Source of the DNA: Tetrahymena elliotti 4EA
Lineage: Eukaryota; Ciliophora; Oligohymenophorea; Hymenostomatida; Tetrahymenidae
Assembly (NCBI GenBank): GCA_000231825.2
Contig: JH720330.1
Location: 204,789-268,788 of the forward strand
Length of the DNA stretch: 64,000 nucleotides
Reading direction: 5' to 3'
Below the pieces are notes generated by a model. The model ran no database searches. It was not told the origin of the DNA and saw only the letters and a program-made list of their open reading frames with translations. This document shows positions 12,180 through 24,120 of the stretch, in pieces. The position numbers and the translations under genes are program-made. The first letter of the stretch is position 1; each line of letters starts with the position of its first letter.

Positions 12180-14258
12180 ATGAATCATTCAGAAAGCAAG
12201 CGAAGTCCTAATAGTTTTTAGAAGAAGTAGAAAGACTATTTAGACTAAGAATAGGAGGATATATTTTCAAAATATCCATTTTTTCATTAGGGAATTCCTG
12301 ATTTACCTAAGGAGTTATATCCTCTACCAAAAAAGAGAATGAATTATAAGATAGATGAATTATAATAGTAAGAAAATAGAGGAAGGTAACGAAGGAGAAG
12401 TAGCAATATGTTAACAGAAGAAGCTCCATTATAGTTAAATTTTGTAAAAAGCTTAGGATAGTAAGATGATTCTGAAGAAAGACACTAATATCCTTAATTT
12501 ACAAAAAAACAGTTAAAAGATTAAGAGAGAAATTTGAGTATTATAAATGAGCAAAAGAAATCAATCAGTTAAAAAGCCAAAGATGAAAGAGATAATAAAA
12601 AGAAGGCTTATTAATAATATTTAGAACAAATGAATGATAGGGTGTTTGAATAAGTTGTCGAAATGACTAAAATCCCAGAGAAAAAAATTTTAATTAATAT
12701 GAATGAACAAGATGTTTCAATTGATCTAGTTAATAAAAGCGATTTAAGAAGATAAGAAGAAGGAATGGAAGCATTTTATGAAAATGAAAGAAACTTAATA
12801 GAAAAAAAGAGGACTCTTAAAAAAAAGCTTGTTGATAAATTCAACATTAAATTGAACTTTGAAGCTGAGGAATTTCAAGATAAAAATGTTTATGATTTTT
12901 ATAATAATTAATAAATAAATGAAGTAAAATCTTCAAGAAATAAGTCTCTAGAATAGAATTCATTTTCAAAATAAAATGGTATTGATAATTCTAATAAAAA
13001 AAGCCAACATAATAAAATTAAGAGTTAACACACTCAATAAAAAAGCAGTCAAACAGATCTACCTTTCTCTCTCTAATAGTAAATTAAAAAAAATAATAAC
13101 AGGAAATTTAATAGCTTGTAAACTTCACCAAGGATGAGTAAAATAGAATAAAGCTATTTAAATCAGTAGATAAATTAAGATAACAATTAAGTTCCTATTT
13201 AATCTTTGATGAATCATTAAAAAAAGTAATAAAATATATTTCATTTTGGATAACAATAAACAGAAAATAGTTTAAATCCATTAATTTTAAATAATTCTAA
13301 TAGAAATACGTTAAATAATTCTAAAAATAATAATTTTGATAATTAATTTTCAAGTGAGATCTAAAAAAGTATCTAATAAAGTTAATAAACAAAATCAAAT
13401 AAATCAGTTGATGGTACTTCTACAAATGAAGGAAGTATGATAGCAAGTAAAAGATTTAGTTTAATGAAAAAAATAAATGAAAACTAGACTGATTCTGGAT
13501 AAATGTAGACATTGTAAGATAGATTTAAGTGTGATTAAACTACTTAATTAACAGATTCGTCTCCTAAATATATTCAACTAAAAACTTCTCCAGGCAAAAG
13601 GTTTAGAGAAGAAAGTCCATTCTTAACTTCTACTGATAATTAACAAGCATAAAAAATATCATCAAAAGAATAAATAAATTAAAACCCAACAACTAAAAAT
13701 AATCTTGAATTATAATTACACTAATATTAAATGCCAACTGAAGCTAGTTAATAATATTCTCCATATGATAATAATAGAAGCGGAAATATATCACCCTTTT
13801 TATTTTAAAGCTCTTCAAGAAATTCAACACAGTTTCCTTAAATATCTAACAAAAGTAATAGAATAAATAGTAGTTTTAGTAGATATAAAGTTGCTTCTCC
13901 CCACTCTAATAGAAATAACATTTATCTATTCTAAAAAGAAAATAACAACTCTTCAATCCTGAAACAAAGCGGGGAAGCCTTGGAAGCCTTAAAAAAAGAA
14001 AATTAAAAACTAATGAATGGGAAATACACAAGACAGCATGCTCAGATAATAAATAATATCAGGAAAAGATCAATGCAAATAGAGTAATCAATGAAAGGAG
14101 CAGATGAATCGTTCTTACAATTAGTTGGTAAAATAAAAAATGAGTAAATGAAAATATTAACTGATTTAAATATAGCAAAAGCTCCTTAATCTGTTTAGAT
14201 AAGATTAATAAATGATTTTTAAAATATTTTAGGTGTTTATGGAGCTCAATTAAACTGA
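12180..14258 (+). CDS. Hypothetical Gln/Asn/Ser-rich coiled-coil protein, 692 aa, single exon
   Basis: An uninterrupted frame of 693 codons (TAA/TAG = Gln) runs from ATG at 12180 to TGA at 14256-14258, with no intron needed, unlike its neighbours. Residues about 1-60 include a proline-rich basic stretch (ELYPLPKKRMNYKIDEL). Residues about 90-250 are charged and probably helical coiled coil (EEGMEAFYENERNLIEKKRT). The middle is low complexity, rich in Asn, Ser, Gln and Lys. The C-terminal 100 residues are again helical (SGEALEALKKENQKLMNGKY) and end ILGVYGAQLN. No enzyme motif, signal peptide or membrane segment was seen. I do not recognise the family. Structural or cytoskeletal use is possible but unsupported. 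Confidence 0.8.
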
Positions 14259-15431
14259 ATAAATGCTACTCCATTAATGCTATCTTTGTTAAATATGATG
14301 AAAAAAACTTAACTTAATAATATAATCATAATTAATTAAAACTTCAATTTTTTCAATATGTTGTTTGCCAGCTTTATGTTTAAATACAAACTCAATCTTT
14401 TAATGTTTATAATTTTTTTGATTAATCTTTCTAATCATCTCAATAAGTATGAAATAAAATATCTTTTATTAATCATAGACTATTAACAAATTTAGTTTAC
14501 ATATTTTTTAATTATTATTTACATTATGAAAATGGAACCTTCCCTTTTTAGCTTACAGAAATTTAAAATTTCTTAAAAGTATAGAAAATAATCAATATCC
14601 ACCAGCCTTTGATTTTGATTAGCTAAAAACAAAAATTTTACAGTACTTAATTTTGATTTAATTAAACTAAGCTATTTCTTTGATTAATAGGTTTTCTTTT
14701 TTAATAAAAATCATTAAAAATTTATTTGGTATAGGTGATTGCTTGTTTTAAATATTTTTTCCAAAATATCCTAAACATACTGAAAGATAGATATTTCAAG
14801 ATGAATTGCATCTTTTCTAACAATATCACACTAATCTACTATGATACTTAGTTTAAAAATTATGCAATAAATAAACATTTTAACCTTTAATAGTTAAAAC
14901 AAACTCTTATTTTATAAATATATCAAAAATCTTTCGAAAAAAAACAATTAATGAATGATTTAATCTTAATTTTACAAAACGAAAAGTAATAGTTTTTTAA
15001 TCACTTAAAAATAAAAAATAAAAGCATATTTTTTTCCTAATTAAAATTTAATCTTAAATTTATGATTTTAGATACTCTTTTTGATTTAAGCCATTTAAGG
15101 ATAATAAAGTTGTATGGATAAGTAGTTTGGAAACTCAAAATCTATTTTGTCGTTTTCAATTGATTTTTGATTAAGTTTTAATTTTTTTAAGAAAGGTACT
15201 TTGCTTATTTTACTTCTTTATTAATATAATTAGATGTGATTTTAAATCACTTGAGATCATTAAAATAATTGATTGATTGGTAAGTAAGATTATGTAATAA
15301 AATAGATGGATTTGGCACAAAATATAAAATAAATCTAAATAAATTTAATAAATAAATACTAAAAACTTTAAGGCAAAAAGGATTTAATTATTTCTAGAGA
15401 TTAATAAGAGTAATAAGAAATTTTTTATAGA
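14259..15431. other. AT-rich intergenic spacer
   Basis: This stretch is very AT-rich with long A and T runs. No protein frame, RNA gene or repeat could be supported. It presumably holds the 3' UTR of the gene ending at 14258 and the promoter of the gene starting at 15432. Confidence 0.5.
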
Positions 15432-18400
15432 ATGAACATAGTCATAATGTATTTTTACAGTATTAATTTATTTTTCCTTCTAAATGTAGCTAGTGCAGCT
15501 ACCTCATGTAATTAAGTTTCTTCAGAAATGAATTTAAAGAATGGTAAAATTTATTATAAATGTAGCATTTAGAAATTCAAATAAAAATTCTTACAAAAGC
15601 TATATGTTTAATAGAGATACAAAATTTTGCTTACAATTAAATTGAATTACCAGTAAATTGTGATAATTTGTCTGTATACAACTAATCGTCTCTCCACTTT
15701 AAAGCTTTTGGAGGAAACAGTTGTGATTTTTCTTAACCAATCACAAATTAATATGATGGGTAAATGTTTTAGATTAACGTTAAAAATAGATCAATAAATT
15801 GATTCATTACAAATATTAAAAAAAATTTACTCAACCTAAATTTTTGATATTTTTCAGTAAAAAATATTTATTTTAAAAAAATAAAAATTTTGAACTTTTA
15901 GAGTTTGTGAAATTCCTTTTAAATTTTTGAGTTTTTTTATTTTTTGTAAAATTTTGAAAATTAATTTAATTTTTGAAAAAATTTATTAAACAAATTATTT
16001 AATCTCAACTTATTATTTTATTTTAACTCAAACAGCCAAAATTCATACATTAGCAAGATACTTATTTAATCATACCAATGGTTCTTAGAGAGTTGCCCTT
16101 AAACAATTGTTACTTTCAAAGTGAACTAAAGCATAAGTTTTCAAAAAGCTTTACTTAATGAAGCTCAAGAATTTGCCACAATGTGCGATTTTAGAAATGA
16201 AATAATTGAAATAAATAATATTTTTAAGAAATCTATTTAAATTGAATACATTTTAAACAAAAATCCTTCGATTGGAAAAAATAGCTTAGAATTTCTAGTT
16301 GTCATGGTTGAATTGTAAATTTAAAAATATTTTAATTATTTTTTAATTTTATTTTATTTAAAAAAAGTGTCCTGTAAATTGTGTGTCTTGTGACTCTGAA
16401 TAAAAATGTTTAAGTTGTGTTGAAGGAAATCACTTATTTTCTGACAAAACTTGTGGTTTATGTGATGTATCAGTAGGGTATTTTATAGATGGAATAAATT
16501 GCTTATCCTGTGATTAATCATGCAAAACTTGCTCAGATTCTTCATCAACTAGTTGCTTAATTTGCTACACAAATAAATATTTATTTGATGACAATAGTTG
16601 CAAAGAATGTGATACTTAAAATGGTTTCTTTATTACTGGAATAAATTGCAAAAGTTGCAGTAATTCATGTAAAACTTGTAACGGAAATAAAGATTATTGT
16701 TTAAGCTGCAAAGAAAACAACTATTTATTTTCTGATCACTCTTGTGATATTTGTGACATATAAACTGGATTTTATATTAGTGGCTCAAACTGCTTATCTT
16801 GTCATGATTCATGTAAAACTTGTAATGGTTCTAATTAAAATAATTGTTTGACTTGTCATACAGGTTCTTATTTTTTTGATGATAATAGTTGCAATCAGTG
16901 TCTTACAGAAAATGGCTAGTTTATAGTTGAATTAAATTGTAAATATTGTAGTAATTCATGTAAAACATGTTAAGGCAATAAAGATTTTTGTTTAAGTTGT
17001 GAAGTTGGAAAGTATTTATTTTTAGATAATACTTGCAACTTTTGTACAATAGATAATCAATTTTATATTGATGGCATAAATTGTTTACCCTGCCATGATT
17101 CATGCTAATCCTGCTCAGGCTCATCACCATCTAATTGTTTAACTTGCCCCACAAATTTTTATTTATTTGATGATAATACTTGTAAATAATGCGATACATA
17201 AAACGGGTTCTTTACTTCTGAACATTATTGCAAAATTTGTAGCAGTTAATGCAAAACTTGCTCAGGAAAGAAAGACTATTGTTTAAGCTGTGCATAAGGA
17301 AAATATTTATTTTAAGATAATTCTTGCGATATTTGTGATATTGAAAAAGGATATTATATCAGTGATATAAAATGCTTACCTTGTCATTCTTCATGCAAAA
17401 CTTGTTCTGGGGCATTAAAAATTTATTGTACTACTTGCCATTAGGGATCTTATTTATTTTTAAATAATAGCTGTAATTAATGTGATGTTTAAAATGGATT
17501 TTATATTTCTGGAAAATTTTGTAAAAAATGGAATGACCTGTGTAAAACTTGTCTAGATGAAAGTTTTTACTGTTTAATCTGTTTTGATGGGTATACTTTG
17601 AAAAATAATACTTGTGATTAAATATTTATTAAATACAATTCAAAATTATTTGAAAATGAATAACTGTAGAAATTTAAGGAAAAGACAAAATCAGTATCAA
17701 AATCCAGTAACTATGCTTTAATCTTGCTAAGTGTGCTAGAAAATGTTTTATTTAAATAGAGCTAAAGCTTACTCATAAGTGGTTTTATTTATTAGAAATT
17801 CAGCTTTTTGCTATTATCTGAAGCTTTTCTTCCTCAATCTGTCTTTTTCTGCATATCCTCTCTTCAAGGTAAAATTTATTTTTCAATTTTAGATTTAATT
17901 TTTGATGAAAATAGTTTTTTTAATTGAAATAAAATATTTAAATTAAAATTAGATTCTTTTCCAACTCAACAGTACAAATTTTTGAATTTTTATAAGAACT
18001 TATTCATCCAAAAAGATTAACCGTTTTATAGTTATGGATACTAAATTTCTAATATTTCATTTCAATCTCTGGAAACATCAGGAGCATATCTAAATATCAT
18101 AATTGTTTGCATTTTTACTTTTGTATGCTTTTACTTTTTATTTGAAAAAGTAGTAGAGAATGAGAGGATTTAGTAAGTTTTAAAAATTATTTATTCTAGT
18201 ATATTTTGTGGTTTTGTTTTTCAATACTTCTAATTGGGAGTGATGATATTTATAATTGAAGTTAATTAGTAAATTAAATCTATTTATAACTAATTTGAAA
18301 TAAATAATATAGGAATCTAAGTAACTTTTATGATAATTATCAGTACTTTGACCATTTTGACCATTTTGATATTTTTTATTTTATATTCAAATATTCATGA

Positions 18401-19061
18401 TCCTATTATTATTCAAAAAAATACTTTATTTACTCAAATAAATAGAGAATGTATATTAACAGGGACTATATTTGATGACAAAATGAAAAGTAATTTTGTA
18501 GTAATTAACTTGATTATTGAAGGCTTTTTAATTCCATCTATCTTTATTTAACTCTTTATGAACTGGATGGTTTCTTTTACTTTAGCAATTATACTTTAAA
18601 TGATATAACTATTATATCTTATATACTACAAGCCATATAAATCTAGACTTTAGAATGTTTATCTTATCATAAATTCATTCTGATGGATAGTATTATACAT
18701 CGAGCTCCTTATATTATATACTAATACTCAAAATAGTAAAATTGCAGGCGATATTGAATAAATAGATAGATTATGCTTAGCTTACATTATAATGTAGTAT
18801 TCTATTTTAATATTAAAGATTGTCAATCAAATATTGTAGATTTTAACATAATTAATAGAAATGATAAAAAAAATGAGGAAAGATAAAAAAAAATAAATAG
18901 ATTCAATTTCAGATTCATTAGAACATCTTAACAATTTAAGAGATTTTCAATTTTCATAATTAAACTGTGATAAAAAAATTTTAAATTAAAAGTTATTTAA
19001 CAGCTTGATGAAGTAAAAAGTTTGGCAAATAAAACCTAAAAAAACTATTACAAAAAGATGA
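15432..19061 (+). pseudogene. Furin-like cysteine-rich repeat membrane protein with in-frame TGA
   Basis: Exon 1 (15432-15543) encodes a signal peptide (hydrophobic YFYSINLFFLLNVASA, then ATSCNQ). Exons at 15600-15759 and from 16036 give an extracellular region (FGGNSCDFSQ, YISKILIQSYQWFLESCPQ). The long exon 16368-17868 holds about nine tandem cysteine-rich repeats of roughly 45-50 residues with the core SCKTC...C(L)SC...LF.D..C..C, as in furin/IGF-binding-like repeats of large ciliate surface protein families. An intron at about 17869-17952 precedes exon 17953-19061, which encodes several hydrophobic helices (YLNIIIVCIFTFVCFYFLFE, ISTLTILTILIFFILYSN) and a basic C-terminal tail. The frame is interrupted by TGA at 18681-18683 inside a membrane helix, then stays open for 125 codons to TGA at 19059. 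No intron that fits the phase removes it. Either the protein is truncated or the copy is inactive. The exon junction near 16314/16368 also fits only with a weak GTTGAA donor. Confidence 0.7.
16368..17620 (+). repeat. Tandem cysteine-rich protein repeats (about 9 units)
   Basis: The motif SCKTC or a close variant (SCQSC, QCKTC, LCKTC) recurs eight times after a first variant unit (NCVSC), spaced about 45-50 codons apart. Two sub-types alternate: one with a GNKDYCLSC-type loop and one with a longer GSNQNNCLTC-type loop. This suggests growth by duplication of a two-unit block. The last unit has lost a cysteine, with TGG (Trp) at 17529-17531 where others have TGT/TGC. Confidence 0.85.
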
Positions 19062-20349
19062 TTTCATAATAAAATCTTTTAATTTAGAAATTTTTTTATT
19101 AAAAGATAAATAAATTTTATTGAGCTAGATTTAATAATTCTAATTCTTGTATTTTTGTATTTATGAATTGTTTATTTATTAAAGATTTGAAGAAAATAAA
19201 ATAATTGGCATTATTTTTTTAAAAAGTAAAAAAAATTATTTTTTTTATTATGTTTTTATAATAGAAAGTGAATATATAGAATATAGAAGTCAGTATTTAA
19301 ATAAAGTAGGTCTATTGATACCCCTACCTTTTTATTATTTGCTGTTAAATCATTATACATATGATTAAATTTATTGCTTAAAATTTTGTTTAAATAAATT
19401 ATTAGACAGAGTAATTTCTATCTTTAAGTTTTCAAATATCATTAAAAATAGTTCAACTTTTATCAGGAATAAAAATGAATTTAAATACAAAAAGTGTTGA
19501 TTACATTTAAAATAAAAAAAAGTAATGAGAAAAGTGTCTTATGAAATCATTTAAACTAAAATTACAAATAATTAATAATTTTGTATCCTTAAAGTAAGAA
19601 TTTTAAAAGAAGTAAGTTAAACTTCTTCTTAAATTATATCTTTATTTTTTAAAAAATGTTAAATGTGTAAAATTGTTGTTAAATATTGCTTGATAAAATA
19701 TTTAAAATTTGGTGGACCTATATTTAAATTAGCATTTATATTTTGTTAAAATTTAGATGCTTTAAAATGAAAATTGATACAGATTAATTACAAAATTAAA
19801 AATTGTTACAATATAAATTCTATTGAACCCATTTTAGATTTTATTTTTTGTTTCAAAATGATATTTAAAAATATATTCTTGAAAAAAAGTAAATTGTAAC
19901 ATTAACAGCTTTTTAATTAGTTACTATTGGGAAATATTTAATTTAAAAATAATAAAAATCTAGAGTACCATATGAATGCAATTAATCCGCTATTAATGAT
20001 GATATTAATATCAAACTATTTTTTTTAATAAAAAAGCTAAAATTAAAAGTCATAAATATTTAAACATGTCATATGCTTGATATTGTTACAAATTAATGAC
20101 AAATTTGTTACAAATATCTTCATATGTAATAATAATACTAATAAAATTTTAAGTACTAGTTCTTATGTTACAAAATTAAAAATAAAAAAGTGATAGAAAT
20201 CTAGAGTAAAGTTGCATATTTAATCTAAAATTCTGTAGAAACTCAAAAGTTTTAAAAATCTATTATCTAAATTAACATTAAAAATAAATAATTTTATTTG
20301 CTAGAATATCATAAATTAAAGTAAAAATGAATTTTTTGTTTATAATTTT
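19062..20349. other. AT-rich spacer
   Basis: This follows the stop of the furin-repeat locus. It is composed mostly of A/T runs with very low G+C by eye. No gene, RNA or repeat was supported. Confidence 0.5.
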
Positions 20350-23300
20350 TAAATTAATCTATCATCTACTAGCTATTCTATAAATGCTTTCTATTTGCTT
20401 AAGTATTGCGTATTATATATAAGATTGAAAAAAGTTAACTTACTTTTGGATCTTACTTTTCCAATTAGAATACAAATTAATTTATTGAATCGCCTACAAG
20501 AAAATACTAATTCAGTATTCATTAGATGATAAATAAAAATCTGTAACAAAAGCATTATTAGAATAAATATACACTATCTGAAATAATAATAAAAAAATTT
20601 TACTTTTTAGATTTTGAAAATTGACAGAAAATAATAGATTTTATCATTAAATAAAACATTAAAAATATCATTTAATTGTATTTTTAGAATAAAAAAGTCT
20701 TTAATTTTTATTCTTTTACTTCAGTCTTTTTAATTAATAGTTTTTATCTAAGTAATTGAGTAAACCTTATTTAAATATTATGAGACATAATCAAATGTTT
20801 TTAAATTTTATCTGAGTTAATGCATAATTCTTTGTTCTATTCAATAACTTGAAATACGTATCTTTGATTTTTTTATTATCAAAATGTTTTGAAATTAGTA
20901 AGCTGTCTTTCTTTTAGATAAAATTATAAAACAGAGACAGTCATTATTTATTTCAAGTAAAATCTTGTTTGGAAAAGAACATTCTTAATTTTTAAAGTAA
21001 AAAAACTTCTATTCAGAAATAGAGTTTATTTAACTTAATTGGTACATATTATGGTGGTTGTTAAATAAATATTAAGATAAATATTATGCTAGCTATTATG
21101 CTTAACTAAATTTAAAAATTGAAATCTACAGAAAAATATTTTTAGATTACTATGTCACTATTAAATTATATAAATACATTTTGATTAGAAAAAAAAATAC
21201 AGTTATAATGGGTTTATTAGCAGAAATAGGTTTTAAAATAACAAAACATTTTATTAATAAATATTTTATATTTAAGAAAAACACCAACCCTTTTAGGAGT
21301 AATCAAAATTGATAATAGGATTTTTTTAATATTTTGAATTGTGAAGATTATGAAAATTTAGAAGCCTGAAAATTAATATTTGGCATATAACAAAAATTTT
21401 AGATTAAAATTAAAATCATCTATAACATATCTTAATTTCTATAAAGAATGATTAAGCTTTTAAAAGCTCAAAATTTTTTCATTTTTTTATGTTTTAATTA
21501 GATTAAAAGTATCAAGTAACAACGACAGTTTATCATCTGAAATAGTCAGTATTTATCAACTTTTTGAAGATTTGACTGCATTTTATTTGTATTTTAATAT
21601 AAAGTATAATTTTTGTTGTTTTTGTATTAAGGAAGAAATAAACCTTTTTTAGATTAATTAATATAGAAAAGGAGTTTCTACTAAAACATTAAACATGCTT
21701 TGATGTTTATTCAAAGCAAAATTTTACCTCATTTGCATTAGAAGAAAAAACTTAAAATAGGCTGGATAATATTTCAATAGAAAAATAAACTGACAAGAGT
21801 ACTTGTGTGAAAACAAGACAGTAAATTACTCATTTTTAAATATTCTGGATACTATATTAGAATTAAAGTTATGTTAAAGATAGAATATATGTTTAAGAGA
21901 TATTTCAAAGGTAAATAGTAAAATGTTCATATTTTCAAATAACGTTTTTTCAGTTAATTAGATGATGTGAATGAATGTAAACTCAAAAAAAATTGAAAAT
22001 TGATATTTAAAAATAAATAAAGAAATAACCTGTTCTAAATAAAGAATGTAAATCTATTAACAATTATTATTTAAATCTATTTGTTATTTCCAAAATTTTG
22101 CAAAAAATTTAATCACTTGTAGAAAAATAAAGAAATATCCCTTACAATATTTTTTAATCTTACACTGAAGTGATTTTATGTTATTTTTCATCTTAGGTAT
22201 TTGTCAGAAATTTAAAAAACTATTTCTTAAATGATAAATAAATTTTCGTTCATGAAATTATTTTAATTTGGAGATTTTAGAGTTTAGCAGACATATTTTT
22301 CTCTTAAAATAATAATCCATTGTTAAGATAATAAAAATAAATAGTAACCCGGGACTTTAATCATACATTTTAATCAATGAAATATAGGCAGTTAATGAAA
22401 TAAAAAAGTTTTTGGTTTGTAAGGTCTATAAATTTATATAACAAAACTGAAGATTTTTTAAATTAGAAGTAGATTGAAAATTGTTGTGAGATAAAAACAA
22501 ATAAATATTTTATTTCTTAGAAAAATTTGAGTGTAAATGTTGTCTCGAAATTAGTATTTTATTTTAATAAAAATATTAAACTCCTTTCGAGCTCATGTTT
22601 GTTCTATAAGATTAGCTTATTTCTGCTTATGTAAAATGTAAGATTTACTTATGATAAAGGTTATGCTCTTTTTTTAAAGCATTTACCAAAAAATTTAATT
22701 TCTGATTATTAATTAAACTCACCTAACTGGTTAGGTTGAAATCCAGTGATTCAAATTATTTGATAAGAGAGTTGAAATATTAAAACAGAAGGAATAAATT
22801 TTATTCCTACTGCATCCTTCAAACTTTATATTATAAATTAGAAAAAAGATAATTGTTTTTAGAATCCAATTTCTACTGATAAGATTATAGTTAGAAATTT
22901 TTGCTTATGATAATATATATTATTCAAGCAAATTAAAAGTAACATTAACCTTTATATTTTTATAATTTTTAATGTTAACTTAATAAATTAAGAGGATACG
23001 TCTGTCTCTATCTGATGTCAATTACATTTTTTACAACAAATAGGTATGGTGTAATAATTATTTGGAATATAACTTTAAATTATTTCTAATAATATTTTTA
23101 CTATTACTATAACTAACCTCTTTTTGTGATATGTTTCATAAACAGAACTAAAATAGATGAATTCTGTCTTTGTTAATAATCATTTAGCTGATTTCTTAAT
23201 TAAATAATGAATGAGTAAATATCTTTTTGTAATCCATAAAATTAATTAAATCCTAATGATTAGTTAGTCATTTATTAATAACTGGTTGGTTATAATTTGG

Positions 23301-24120
23301 CGTGAATGAAGCTAGAAGCTAGCAAAAACTTTGAAAAAAAGCTGGCTTTACTTATATAATCAGTAATAATTGAATATTGCTAAAAAGAGGTTTATTGAGA
23401 GAGTAAATTTAATATCAAAGACAAAAATGTAAGGAAAAAGATTGAATAGATAGATGCTATTAGAAATACTTTGATTTAGTAGGTGGTTGGGTAAAAAATG
23501 AAGATAAGATTATAAATTAAAAGGGACAAATACTGGATTAATAAATAAATTCGTATATTAGCAGCCGCTAGAACCTAGTTAAGATATTTCAAGGTTTGAT
23601 CAGGAAAAAAAAATATGTGATAAAGTGTAAATTTGTTATTTTGAGAATAGTTATCTTTCGCGCAAAATATTATATGATGCATTATATATAAATACTATAA
23701 AATAGCAAATGGAATCTAATTTTATTTTACATAATAAAAGATTTACTAATAACATAATTGAGTCAGCAATAACTTGGAGACTAAATTTATGAAAAGATTT
23801 CTTTTTGATTATATTCATATTTACCAAATAATAGGTTTGAATTTTCAAAGAAAATTGAATTGAGCTTGATCTAACTTATAAATGTATAACATCACTTAAT
23901 TTTGAAGGATCTCTCGAAATATTAAATTCAAAATAAAGTGAAAATTTGTGAGGAAGATATTGAATTTAAATATTTGATTAAATGTTCTTTGTGATTGTTT
24001 GAATTGAAAAGGTTACAAGATTTATTTATTAAAAATAATAAGGAAAAATAAAAGAGGGGAAATATAGCTTATTGATTAATAATAAAGAAAGCTTGCAATT
24101 TTTTGTTTATTAGATTAGCT
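20350..24120 (+). pseudogene. Probable decayed coding tract, family unknown
   Basis: Many lines here have clearly higher G+C than the flanks, and protein-like plus-strand segments follow one another. Examples are TRKYQFSIHQMINKN (about 20490), LFGKEHSQFLKQKNFYSEIE (about 20970), LSSEIVSIYQLFEDLTAFYL (about 21530, joined in phase by a GTATTT...TTAAG intron to EEKTQNRLDNISIEKQTDK), FLNQKQIENCCEIKTNKYF (about 22470), GLINKFVYQQPLEPSQDISR (about 23540) and TSLNFEGSLEILNSKQSENL (about 23890). The segments are separated by in-frame TGAs and frame shifts that introns do not explain. Several TGAs sit where Trp would fit. The simplest reading is one large, decayed gene for a basic, partly hydrophobic protein. 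Chance TGA-free frames are common in such AT-rich DNA, so confidence is modest. No family was recognised. Confidence 0.4.

Noticed and set aside
22720..22760. Possible tRNA B-box-like sequence (GGTTGAAATCC)
   Set aside because: No matching A box or acceptor stem could be found around it.
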